In this document: piece by piece, positions 16,062 through 23,147 of the stretch
How positions within the stretch are numbered: position 1 is the first letter of the stretch
How the letters are laid out: the number at the start of each line of letters is the position of its first letter
NCBI RefSeq assembly: GCF_044542075.1
Contig: NZ_JBITTU010000004.1
Span: forward strand, 124,001-188,000
DNA: 64,000 bases
Origin: Leeuwenhoekiella sp044542075
GTDB taxonomy: Bacteria; Bacteroidota; Bacteroidia; Flavobacteriales; Flavobacteriaceae
Direction of reading: 5' to 3'
Notes under the pieces: generated by a model
Database searches by the model: none
The model's input: only the letters and a program-made list of their open reading frames with translations
What the model was told of the DNA's origin: nothing
Program-made: the position numbers and the translations under genes

Positions 16062-16709
16062 ATGAATACGAGTAAAGAAAATATTTTAGTTGCTGGAGCA
16101 AACGGTACAACGGGAAAAAAGATTGTGGAATATTTAAGAGAATCACAATATTATAATCCGGTTGCTATGGTGCGCAAAGAAGAGCAAAAAGAGCAGTTTA
16201 AAATACTTGATGTTGATACCGTTTTAGGTGATTTAGAAAAAGATCTTTCGCACGTTGTAGAAGGTATTGATAAAGTGATTTTTGCCGCAGGTTCTGGAGG
16301 AAGTACAGGTCCTGAAAAAACAACAGCAGTAGATCAAGAAGGAGCCAAAAGTCTTATAGACGTATCAAAGAAAGCAGGAATTAAGAAATTTATAATGTTG
16401 AGTTCTATAAATGCAGATAAACCTGAAACAGGAGGGGAGTTAGAGCATTATCTAGAGGCTAAACAAAATGCAGATAATCACCTCAAGAAAAGTGGATTAT
16501 TATATAGTATCGTACGTCCTGGAACTCTTAAGGATGAAGAAGGAACGCGTAAAATCACAGCTGCAGAAAAAGTTGATATGGGTAAAATAACCCGTGATGA
16601 TGTTGCATATACACTAGTGCACGTTTTAAACGACGATATAGCGCAGAATGCGGTATTTGAGATGATAGAAGGTGATGAGCGTATTGAAGATGCTTTAAAA
16701 GCTTTTTAA
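16062..16709 (+). CDS. Atypical SDR / NAD(P)H-binding protein (NmrA/YwnB-like)
   Basis: 215 residues, Rossmann fold. The N-terminus has the dinucleotide-binding GxxGxxG (G12-A-N-G15-T-T-G18). It also has AMVRKEEQ, GDLEKDL, VIFAAGSGGSTGPEKT, LSSINAD and a YLEAK (YxxxK) motif. This matches small atypical SDRs similar to Bacillus YhfK/YwnB, often described as NAD(P)-dependent epimerase/dehydratase or NmrA-like. The substrate is unknown. It has its own promoter and ends about 90 bp before a strong bidirectional terminator shared with the tRNA cluster. Confidence 0.88.
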   Translation: MNTSKENILVAGANGTTGKKIVEYLRESQYYNPVAMVRKEEQKEQFKILDVDTVLGDLEKDLSHVVEGIDKVIFAAGSGGSTGPEKTTAVDQEGAKSLIDVSKKAGIKKFIMLSSINADKPETGGELEHYLEAKQNADNHLKKSGLLYSIVRPGTLKDEEGTRKITAAEKVDMGKITRDDVAYTLVHVLNDDIAQNAVFEMIEGDERIEDALKAF

Positions 16710-16797
16710 TAAGATGTAATATGTTGGAGTGTCTTAATGTATTATATTAGATTCAAAATTTAAAGGAATATTGATAGTACCGCCATTTAATTAAAAT

Positions 16798-16834
16798 AAA
16801 AACCCCTGTAAACCTAATGTTTACAGGGGTTTTT
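16798..16834. terminator. Bidirectional terminator between the SDR gene and the tRNA cluster
   Basis: A 16-bp perfect stem: 16798-16813 pairs with 16819-16834 around a 5-nt loop. The core is ACCCCTGTAAAC, with A and T tracts on the two sides. It can stop transcription of the SDR gene on the plus strand and of the tRNA-Leu gene on the minus strand. Confidence 0.88.
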
Positions 16835-16837
16835 TTG

Positions 16838-16920
16838 TACCCGGAATGGGACTTGAACCCACACGTACAGAGTACACACGGCCCTCAACCGTGCCTGTCT
16901 ACCAATTCCAGCATCCGGGT
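16838..16920 (-). tRNA. tRNA-Leu (anticodon GAG)
   Basis: 83-nt class II tRNA. The 7-bp acceptor stem ACCCGGA/TCCGGGT has discriminator A. The D-arm has AATTGGTAGAC. The anticodon stem CACGG/CCGTG encloses a TTGAGGG loop with anticodon GAG. A long variable arm follows, then a T-arm with GGGTTCAAGTCCC. CCA is not encoded. It is the last tRNA of a minus-strand cluster after two tRNA-Lys genes. Confidence 0.95.
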
Positions 16921-16945
16921 GTTTAAATCAAAATTAGTTTTAAAA

Positions 16946-16977
16946 AATAAAACCAGACCTTAAGATCTGGTTTTATT
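16946..16977 (-). terminator. Hairpin after the downstream tRNA-Lys gene
   Basis: A 12-bp perfect inverted repeat (AATAAAACCAGA at 16946-16957 with TCTGGTTTTATT at 16966-16977) with an 8-nt loop, just 4 nt after the tRNA 3' end. It is flanked by A/T-rich DNA and could act as a terminator or as a processing signal. A near copy follows the other tRNA-Lys gene. Confidence 0.6.
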
Positions 16978-16981
16978 CTCG

Positions 16982-17054
16982 TGACTTGGCTGGGGCTCGA
17001 ACCCAGGACCCTCTCCTTAAAAGGGAGATGCTCTGCCAACTGAGCTACCAAGTC
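16982..17054 (-). tRNA. tRNA-Lys (anticodon TTT), copy 1
   Basis: 73 nt. The acceptor stem GACTTGG/CCAAGTC has discriminator A. The D-arm has GCTCAGTTGGCAGAGC. The anticodon loop is CTTTTAA, with anticodon TTT. The T-arm has GGTTCGAGCC. CCA is not encoded. The sequence is identical to the second tRNA-Lys gene at 17142-17214. Confidence 0.97.
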
Positions 17055-17107
17055 TTTTACAACTCAGATTTATTTAAATCTCAACGATTTTAAAAAGTTT
17101 TAAAAAG

Positions 17108-17135
17108 TAAAACCAGACGTTGAGATCTGGTTTTA
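17108..17135 (-). terminator. Hairpin after the upstream tRNA-Lys gene
   Basis: A 10-bp perfect inverted repeat (TAAAACCAGA at 17108-17117 with TCTGGTTTTA at 17126-17135) with an 8-nt loop, 6 nt after the tRNA end. It is almost the same as the hairpin at 16946-16977. The loop plus one stem base (17118-17126, CGTTGAGAT) is exactly complementary to ATCTCAACG at 17078-17086, downstream in the transcript. Confidence 0.6.
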
Positions 17136-17141
17136 ATATGG

Positions 17142-17214
17142 TGACTTGGCTGGGGCTCGAACCCAGGACCCTCTCCTTAAAAGGGAGATGCTCTGCCAAC
17201 TGAGCTACCAAGTC
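17142..17214 (-). tRNA. tRNA-Lys (anticodon TTT), copy 2
   Basis: 73 nt, identical to the copy at 16982-17054, including the CTTTTAA anticodon loop and the GGTTCGAGCC T-arm. It is the first gene of the minus-strand tRNA cluster. No protein-coding gene is supported over this DNA, although an 87-codon open frame crosses it. Confidence 0.97.
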
Positions 17215-17276
17215 TTTCCTTAAATGCGGCTGCAAATATACATCCATTTTTTTAATCTTACCAAGCCTTTTTGTAA

Positions 17277-17284
17277 TAAATTTG
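17277..17284 (+). promoter_or_regulatory. -7 promoter element for shikimate kinase
   Basis: TAAATTTG, a perfect TAnnTTTG box, lies 51 bp before the ATG at 17336. No clear -33 element is seen, so the call is tentative. Confidence 0.4.
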
Positions 17285-17335
17285 AATAAAATAGTAAGAC
17301 AGAGCTTAGGCTTCTGAAAATCAGTAATTTTAAGC

Positions 17336-17854
17336 ATGAAAATATATTTAATAGGCTATATGGGTTCTGGTAAATCTACTTTAGGTAAGATTTTAGCTGC
17401 CGAAAAAGAGATGAATTATATCGATTTTGATGACTACGTAGAGCAAAAAGAGGGGAGATCTATTGCAGAAATTTTCGAGGAAAAAGGAGAAATTTATTTT
17501 AGAAGGCGAGAATCGCAATATTTAGATGAGCTGCTTGTAGGTTTTGAAAATACCATTATTAGTCTGGGTGGCGGAACTCCTTGTTATGGGGACGCTATAG
17601 ATCGTATAAAGGCCGCAGAGGGCACTTCGGTTTATATTAATGTTAGTGTAGGTGAACTAACTCAAAGGCTGTGGACGCAGCGGGATCACAGGCCCGTTTT
17701 AAAACATCAGGAAACTCAAGAGAAGCTAGAAGAGTTTATACGCAAGCATTTATTTGAACGCAGTTTTTATTACAACCAAGCTACTATAAAGCTTCTTGTA
17801 AACGACCGTTCTGTACCTGAGTTGATAGAAGAATTAAAAACGCGCCTATTCTAA
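17336..17854 (+). CDS. aroK: Shikimate kinase
   Basis: 172 residues, the usual length. It phosphorylates shikimate with ATP in the chorismate pathway. Walker A is GYMGSGKST (7-15). Shikimate-binding residues lie in DFDDYVE and in YFRRRESQYL (Arg), and the GGGTPCYG loop is present. The lid region RLWTQRDHRPVL carries the catalytic Arg residues. The gene is monocistronic and converges with the phosphoribosyltransferase gene, overlapping it by 9 bp. Confidence 0.96.
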   Translation: MKIYLIGYMGSGKSTLGKILAAEKEMNYIDFDDYVEQKEGRSIAEIFEEKGEIYFRRRESQYLDELLVGFENTIISLGGGTPCYGDAIDRIKAAEGTSVYINVSVGELTQRLWTQRDHRPVLKHQETQEKLEEFIRKHLFERSFYYNQATIKLLVNDRSVPELIEELKTRLF

Positions 17855-18349
17855 TATAGCAGAATCTTTACCAGGTTTAAATCTAACCTTAACACGCTCT
17901 TGAAGAGATGTGCTTAGTGAAATGCCTTTATAATCTGCCTTTACAGGATATTTTTTGTGGTTTCGGTTTACGAGCACTGCTGTTTTAAATTGCTTAAGTG
18001 GTACATCTAGAAAATGCTTAACTCCATAAATTAAAGTTGTTCCCGAGTTTAAAACATCATCAATAAGTACAAGAGATTTATCTTGATATTCACTTTCTGT
18101 AAGTGATGTTGTAACCGTACCTTGAGGTGCAGTTTTATTCATAGTTACCTTACAGAGCGTACACTTTAGATCAGAAATAGTTTCTAAAATAGCTTTCAAA
18201 CGTTTTGCAATTACATATCCGTTTTGCGCAACTCCTGCTAAAATGAGTTCTTCCTCATTTACATTGCTTTCATAAATCTGATAGGCAATTCTGCGTATTT
18301 TATGTTCAATGTCTTCGTGATTAAGTATTGTTTGCACGGCAGTTTTCAT
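17846..18349 (-). CDS. PyrR-like phosphoribosyltransferase
   Basis: 167 residues. The type I PRTase fold shows the PRPP loop LVLIDDVLNSGTTLIYGV. The C-terminal segment (AVLVNRNHKKYPVKADYKG, then ISLSTSLQE) resembles the hood of PyrR, the bifunctional uracil PRTase/pyr attenuator of Firmicutes. Whether it is a uracil, hypoxanthine or other PRTase, or a regulator, cannot be decided. It is the third gene of an S4 / methyltransferase / PRTase operon (5-bp gap upstream). Its 3' end overlaps that of aroK. Confidence 0.88.
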   Translation of the reverse strand: MKTAVQTILNHEDIEHKIRRIAYQIYESNVNEEELILAGVAQNGYVIAKRLKAILETISDLKCTLCKVTMNKTAPQGTVTTSLTESEYQDKSLVLIDDVLNSGTTLIYGVKHFLDVPLKQFKTAVLVNRNHKKYPVKADYKGISLSTSLQERVKVRFKPGKDSAILE

Positions 18350-18354
18350 AAGAT

Positions 18355-18948
18355 TTAGTTAGCGGGTTGCTGTTTGTTTTCAAATATAAAAAAGAGTTCG
18401 TTGCCTTGACGTGGTTTTATAGAATTATAACAAGGCTCTAGTATTTTTATAGTAAACTCTTCGGAAAATAACTTGTGATATTCTAACTCACTTCCTCCGT
18501 AAGGTGGCCCTTTTTCTGTAGACGGAAAATTAAAAAGCAATCCCACTATTTTTCCGGAAGGCTTAAGTAATTGATTCATGTGTTGTGCGTAATCTAATCT
18601 TAAATCGGGGTCTAATGCACAAAAGAAAGTTTGCTCAATAATAAGATCATAGGTTTCATAATGCTTAAAGAAATCACCTTCTATAAAATGCGAATCTGGT
18701 ACATCAGGTAAATGAGCCTTTAGGTTTTGTAATGCTGAAGTAGACAAATCTAATACCGTCACATTGGTAAAGCCTTGTTTATATAAATATATTGCCTCGT
18801 GACCAAAGCCGGCTCCCGGAATTAAAATCTTAAGATTCTTATTAGATAATTGATCAAAATACGCTACTAACGGGTCTGAGGCGTAACCTATATCCCAACC
18901 GGTATTACGCTCGGCATACCTGCTTTCCCAATAGTTTTTATTCAACAT
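18355..18948 (-). CDS. TPMT-family SAM-dependent methyltransferase
   Basis: 197 residues from the ATG at 18948. Upstream in-frame starts at 18963 and 18981 would lengthen the overlap with the S4 gene and add an unlikely hydrophobic leader. The start NYWESRYAERNTGWDIG is characteristic of the thiopurine S-methyltransferase-like family. Motif I is ILIPGAGFGHEAIYLY, followed by VTVLDLSTSALQNL, EGDFF and DLIIEQTFFCAL. Family members methylate thiol or selenol compounds; the natural substrate here is unknown. The start overlaps the end of the S4 gene by 11 bp. Confidence 0.88.
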   Translation of the reverse strand: MLNKNYWESRYAERNTGWDIGYASDPLVAYFDQLSNKNLKILIPGAGFGHEAIYLYKQGFTNVTVLDLSTSALQNLKAHLPDVPDSHFIEGDFFKHYETYDLIIEQTFFCALDPDLRLDYAQHMNQLLKPSGKIVGLLFNFPSTEKGPPYGGSELEYHKLFSEEFTIKILEPCYNSIKPRQGNELFFIFENKQQPAN

Positions 18949-19327
18949 CTTCAAAAAAATCATCTGTATCCTGAAAATCATCGAGGTCCCTACGATCTTT
19001 CTTAGTAGGGCGGCCTGTACCGCGTTTGCGGTAATAATCTTTAGAATATTTAAGCAGGTCTAATTTTTCCAGGTTTTCTGCGGGTGTTTTATCTATGACA
19101 TAAAGTCCCACAAGTTTAGCGCCTACACGGCTGGGCGGGTGCTCTATGACTTCAAGAACATAGTCAACCTGATTTTTTCTAACTTGTATAGTGTCTGACG
19201 GAAAAACTTCTCGTGAAGGTTTAACTGCAACATCTTTAATTTTTACCTGTCCTTTTTTGCAGGCATTCGTAGCTATAGAACGTGATTTAAAGTACCGTAT
19301 ACACCACAAATATTTGTCAACTCGCAT
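18938..19327 (-). CDS. S4-domain RNA-binding protein (Hsp15-like)
   Basis: 129 residues. The S4 RNA-binding domain lies at 1-65: MRVDKYLWCIRYFKSRSIAT, then ACKKGQVKIKDVAVKPSREV. A basic C-terminal tail (YYRKRGTGRPTKKDRRDL) follows and ends in an acidic patch. E. coli Hsp15 (HslR) has the same arrangement and recycles 50S subunits carrying nascent chains. It is the first gene of the three-gene minus-strand operon. Confidence 0.9.
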   Translation of the reverse strand: MRVDKYLWCIRYFKSRSIATNACKKGQVKIKDVAVKPSREVFPSDTIQVRKNQVDYVLEVIEHPPSRVGAKLVGLYVIDKTPAENLEKLDLLKYSKDYYRKRGTGRPTKKDRRDLDDFQDTDDFFEDVE

Positions 19328-19403
19328 AATCTATTGCTTTAAAGCTCGTTTTTAATAACACAAAAATAGCGCAAAATTGTATCTTGCGCGACCTAAAAGG
19401 AAT

Positions 19404-20309
19404 ATGATGAATATGATTAGAAATGTGATTGTGGCTGTTTTAGGCCTTTTTATTTTAGCCTCGTGTAGCAAAGATGATGATTCTGTAGAAGTTACTCCAC
19501 CGCGTGATCGAGGTGAGGTTGAAGTTGAAAGTCAGGCAAATTTGAAAGCGTATTTAAATACCCACTTTTATAATTATGAGGAGTTTGAAGCTAAAGAAGA
19601 TGGTTTTAATTATAAAATTGTATTTGATACGATAAGTGGTTCAAATTCAGATAAAACACCTTTAATGTCGCAGGTTGTTGAAGAGAAGTTTACATATCTG
19701 GACACAGAGTATACGTTATATAGTTTAATAGCTAGAGAGGGTGCTGGTTTACAGCCTACGTTTGCAGATTCTACTTTTGTAAATTATCAAGGTAATGTTG
19801 TGGGTGGTGCTAAATTTGATAGTTCAGTAACACCGGTTTGGTTTGATTTAACACAAGTTGTATTTGGGTTTGCAAACGGTTTAAAAAATCTTAAAGCAGG
19901 TACTCAGTTCACCCAAAATGCAGATGGTTCAGTAAGTTTCGGTAATGATTATGGTATTGGAGCTGTTTTTATTCCTAGTGGTTTAGCGTATTTCAATGGT
20001 TCAGGATCAGGTTATAGCGCATACTCAGATCTTGTTTTTACATTTGACCTTTACCGAGCTGTTGAAGACACTGATGATGATAATGATGGTGTTCCTAATT
20101 GGAAAGAAGATATTAATGGAAATAATTTTTTAAATGAAATAGAAGATGATAGTGATGGAGATAATATTCCAGACTATTTAGATGCAGATGACGATGGCGA
20201 TGGTACTCTTACGCGTGATGAGATTGTAATTAACGCAGATGGTACTATAACCTATACAGATTCTAATAATGATGGTACTCCAGACTATTTAGATCCTGAT
20301 GTAAACTAA
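19404..20309 (+). CDS. FKBP-type peptidyl-prolyl isomerase lipoprotein with Ca-binding repeats
   Basis: About 301 residues; ATGs at 19404, 19407 and 19413 are all possible after the AAAAGG at 19395. The signal is NVIVAVLGLFILASC (lipoprotein). The middle region (about 60-215) fits a FKBP domain as found in flavobacterial gliding/secretion-associated lipoproteins: SKFDSSVTPV-like GGAKFDSSVTPVWFDL, then FANGLKNLKAGTQF and FIPSGLAYF. The C-terminal 80 residues are DxDxDG-rich thrombospondin type 3-like calcium repeats (DTDDDNDGVPNWKEDINGN, DSDGDNIPDYLDADDDGDG). It is probably a periplasmic or surface folding factor. A bidirectional terminator follows. Confidence 0.88.
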   Translation: MMNMIRNVIVAVLGLFILASCSKDDDSVEVTPPRDRGEVEVESQANLKAYLNTHFYNYEEFEAKEDGFNYKIVFDTISGSNSDKTPLMSQVVEEKFTYLDTEYTLYSLIAREGAGLQPTFADSTFVNYQGNVVGGAKFDSSVTPVWFDLTQVVFGFANGLKNLKAGTQFTQNADGSVSFGNDYGIGAVFIPSGLAYFNGSGSGYSAYSDLVFTFDLYRAVEDTDDDNDGVPNWKEDINGNNFLNEIEDDSDGDNIPDYLDADDDGDGTLTRDEIVINADGTITYTDSNNDGTPDYLDPDVN

Positions 20310-20335
20310 TATCCTCTTGCTTAACTAAGAATAAT

Positions 20336-20375
20336 AAAAAATCCCCGCAAGATTAGATCTTGCGGGGATTTTTTT
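20336..20375. terminator. Bidirectional terminator between the FKBP and beta-barrel genes
   Basis: A 17-bp perfect stem: 20336-20352 pairs with 20358-20374 around a 5-nt loop. The core is ATCCCCGCAAGA, with an A tract on one side and a T tract on the other. It serves the convergent genes on both sides. Confidence 0.9.
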
Positions 20376-20404
20376 ATCACTTTAATCTTTCGGTTTTACT
20401 AACC

Positions 20405-20989
20405 TTAGAGGTTTAACGATAAACTTAAAATTAACTGGTCTGGTCGTGTATCTATACGAGAACCATCTCTAATAATTCCGTTAGTGTCTAAAAACTCTGC
20501 TTCGTTATCTCCAAAGCCTCTTTCATAACGTAAATCAATTCCTAGTTTACCCAGAGATACTCCGGCTCCAACATTAAGTCCTACTGTAAAATCATTTTTT
20601 ACATCTCCTAAAGTCAGGCCATCATAGTCTGTGTCTAGTATATATTGCAATGAAGGTCCTGCAAATACATTAAGTGGACCAAAAACTTCGTAACCTATTA
20701 ATAAGGGTGCGTCTAATTTTTGCATACTAAAGTCAGAATCTTCATAAGTAGAATTAAGCTTAGTATATACAAGCTCTGGTCTAAAATACAGTTTGTCTCC
20801 AGTACGTCCAAAAACTCCTATGTGATAACCTATATCACTACTTGGATTCTCGTAAGCTTTCTTTGTAGAATCACTTATATCTCCTGTTCCGCCATAGTTA
20901 AGACCAGCTTTTATACCAAAACCAGGGTCTGATTGTGCGTGTGCTGCGCCTGCGGCTAAAAATAAAATTCCTAAAAATAAATTCTTCAT
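20405..20989 (-). CDS. PorT-family outer-membrane beta-barrel protein
   Basis: 194 residues with a signal peptide (MKNLFLGILFLAAGAAHAQ). Alternating hydrophobic strands (FGIKAGLNYG, IGYHIGVFGRTGD, YFRPELVYTKL, VGLNVGAGVSLGKLGIDLRY) end in LILSLSLNL, with an aromatic/hydrophobic C-terminal strand. This is the small eight-strand PorT/OMP_b-brl_2 type common in Bacteroidetes. Function unknown; probably structural or a minor porin. It converges with the FKBP gene across a shared terminator. Confidence 0.85.
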   Translation of the reverse strand: MKNLFLGILFLAAGAAHAQSDPGFGIKAGLNYGGTGDISDSTKKAYENPSSDIGYHIGVFGRTGDKLYFRPELVYTKLNSTYEDSDFSMQKLDAPLLIGYEVFGPLNVFAGPSLQYILDTDYDGLTLGDVKNDFTVGLNVGAGVSLGKLGIDLRYERGFGDNEAEFLDTNGIIRDGSRIDTRPDQLILSLSLNL

Positions 20990-21111
20990 ATCGGTTATTT
21001 TGTGCTCTTCTTGTTTTTTAGAGCCGTTAAAATTAAGTTTGGTTTATTTAAAAACCTTCAGAATTTTTGGTTGATAGAGGTAAACACTTTTAGGAATTGT
21101 CCTTAAAATGT

Positions 21112-22065
21112 TTACTTTCTTGTCAGCACTTTATTAACGGCTTCAATAATAGATTTAGTATTTAAACCATATTTTTCCATAAGCTCAGCAGGAGTTCCAC
21201 TTTCGCCAAAGGTATCGTGAGTTGCCACAAATTCTTGAGGAGCAGGGTCGTTAGTAGCCAGTACGCGCGCAACACTTTCTCCTAAACCACCTAGAAAATT
21301 ATGCTCTTCACAGGTAACAATACATCTGGTTTTCTTTACAGAATTTAAAATTGCTTCCTCGTCTAGCGGCTTAATAGTGTGAATGTTTATTACTTCAGCG
21401 CTAATTCCATTTTCATTTAATTCTTCAGCAGCTTTAATTGCTTCCCAAACCAAGTGCCCGGTAGCAACGATAGTTACATCAGAACCATCAAGTAAATGCA
21501 ATGCTTTACCTATTTCAAATTTGCCATCTTTTTCTGTGAAATTAGCAACGCTAGGGCGACCAAAACGCAAATAAACAGGGCCTTCGTGATCTGCGATCGC
21601 GATTGTCGCTGCTTTGGTTTGATTGTAATCACACGTATTAATTACCGTCATTCCTGGTAACATTTTCATTAAACCTAAATCTTCAAGAATTTGATGCGTA
21701 GCACCATCTTCGCCTAACGTAAGACCGGCGTGAGAAGCACAGATTTTTACATTTTTACCTGAATAGGCCACACTTTGACGTATCTGATCGTAAACACGAC
21801 CTGTAGCAAAGTTTGCAAAAGTAGTAGCATAAGGTACTTTACCTCCTATGGTCATACCCGCGGCCATACCTATCATATTTGCTTCAGCGATACCCGTTTG
21901 AAAAAAACGTTCTGGGTGATTTTTTTCAAAGTCATTCAGTTTTAGAGAACCGGTAAGGTCTGCACAAAGAGCAACTACATTTTCGTGAGTCTTTCCAAGT
22001 TCATCCATACCCGCACCAAAACCTGAACGTGTATCTATATTTCCTGAGTTTATATATTTTTTCAT
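21112..22065 (-). CDS. Transketolase, C-terminal subunit
   Basis: 317 residues, corresponding to the pyrimidine-binding and C-terminal domains of transketolase. It has GIAEANMIGMAAGMTIGGK with the Glu that activates the TPP aminopyrimidine, then SHAGLTLGEDGATHQILEDL, YLRFGRPSVANF and CEEHNFLGGLGESVA. With the N-terminal subunit encoded 44 bp upstream it should form a heteromeric transketolase of the non-oxidative pentose phosphate pathway. The split form is common in Bacteroidetes. Confidence 0.95.
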   Translation of the reverse strand: MKKYINSGNIDTRSGFGAGMDELGKTHENVVALCADLTGSLKLNDFEKNHPERFFQTGIAEANMIGMAAGMTIGGKVPYATTFANFATGRVYDQIRQSVAYSGKNVKICASHAGLTLGEDGATHQILEDLGLMKMLPGMTVINTCDYNQTKAATIAIADHEGPVYLRFGRPSVANFTEKDGKFEIGKALHLLDGSDVTIVATGHLVWEAIKAAEELNENGISAEVINIHTIKPLDEEAILNSVKKTRCIVTCEEHNFLGGLGESVARVLATNDPAPQEFVATHDTFGESGTPAELMEKYGLNTKSIIEAVNKVLTRK

Positions 22066-22109
22066 GAATGTATTTTTAAAGTTTTAGAAATCTCTTGAGT
22101 GTTACGTGA

Positions 22110-22955
22110 TTAATAATCACCTAGAGTTTCCGGGTTTTGAGTTAAAGCAGATTCAAGTTGATCATCATTAGGCGCTTTACCATGCCAAGCGTGAGTACCC
22201 ATCATAAAATCTACACCATTACCCATTATAGTATGTAGTAAAATACAAACAGGTTTTCCTTTTCCTGTTAATGATTTTGCGTTATTTAAGCCTTCTACTA
22301 CCGCAGTAATATCATTTCCTTTTTCTACATCAAGAACTTCCCAGCCAAAAGCCTCAAACTTAGCGCGAATACTTCCCATATTTAAAACGTGGTCTGTACT
22401 ACCGTCAATTTGCTGACCGTTTAAATCTATAGTTGAGATAAGATTATCAACTTTGTTTGCAGAAGCATACATAATTGCCTCCCAGTTTTGACCTTCTTGA
22501 AGTTCACCATCACCGTGTAAAGAATACACTAAGTTAGGATCTCCATTTAATTTTTTAGTTTGAGCAGCACCTAAGGCTACACTCATTCCTTGACCTAGTG
22601 AACCAGAGGCAATACGAATTCCCGGTAAACCTTCGTGCGTGGTAGGGTGACCCTGTACACGTGAATTTATTTTTCTATATGTATTTAATTCAGCTACAGG
22701 AAAATATCCTGATCTAGCCAAAACGCTATAAAATACGGGTGATATATGACCATTAGACAGGAAGAATAAATCCTCGTCTTTGCCATCCATATCAAAGCCA
22801 TCTTTACGCTTCATTACTTCTTGATATAAGGCGACAAAAAATTCTGCACAACCTAAAGATCCTCCTGGATGACCAGAGTTCACTCCATGTACTTGCCTTA
22901 CGATGTCTCTTCTTACCTGAGAAACAAAATCCTCTAATTGTTTTGTGTTTGGCAT
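22110..22955 (-). CDS. Transketolase, N-terminal (TPP-binding) subunit
   Basis: 281 residues from the ATG at 22955; an upstream start at 22982 would add nine residues. It carries the TPP/Mg motif HGDGELQEGQNWEA, the HGVNSGHPGGSLG start, GHPTTHEGLPGIRIASGSLGQ and HTIMGNGVDFM. It provides the pyrophosphate-binding half of transketolase and is co-transcribed with the C-terminal subunit. The divergent tgt gene starts about 190 bp away. Confidence 0.95.
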   Translation of the reverse strand: MPNTKQLEDFVSQVRRDIVRQVHGVNSGHPGGSLGCAEFFVALYQEVMKRKDGFDMDGKDEDLFFLSNGHISPVFYSVLARSGYFPVAELNTYRKINSRVQGHPTTHEGLPGIRIASGSLGQGMSVALGAAQTKKLNGDPNLVYSLHGDGELQEGQNWEAIMYASANKVDNLISTIDLNGQQIDGSTDHVLNMGSIRAKFEAFGWEVLDVEKGNDITAVVEGLNNAKSLTGKGKPVCILLHTIMGNGVDFMMGTHAWHGKAPNDDQLESALTQNPETLGDY

Positions 22956-23122
22956 TTTTATTGAGTTAAAATTGAACTTCAAAAATACCGTTTTTGAATA
23001 GGGATTACAATCAATAACCTATATATTACTAAGCTTTTAAGGAAAATTAAGAACTTTTCATTTTCTACTGCATAATTAGCATTATGACGTGATGTCTTTC
23101 TTATCTATCTGTTAAATAGTTT

Positions 23123-23130
23123 TATCTTTG
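23123..23130 (+). promoter_or_regulatory. -7 promoter element of the tgt operon
   Basis: TATCTTTG, a perfect TAnnTTTG box, 17 bp upstream of the tgt start codon. No clear -33 TTTG was found at standard spacing. Confidence 0.55.
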
Positions 23131-23147
23131 CCCCTCTAAATTAAGCT

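Noticed and set aside
17074..17337. 87-codon open frame on the minus strand
   Set aside because: It runs across the identical tRNA-Lys gene at 17142-17214; the residues it encodes there are the tRNA read as codons. No signal or family is visible.
22983..23147. Riboswitch or small RNA between transketolase and tgt (for example preQ1)
   Set aside because: The region is short and AT-rich, and its tgt-proximal part is occupied by the TATCTTTG promoter box 17 bp from the ATG, leaving no room for an aptamer in the leader.
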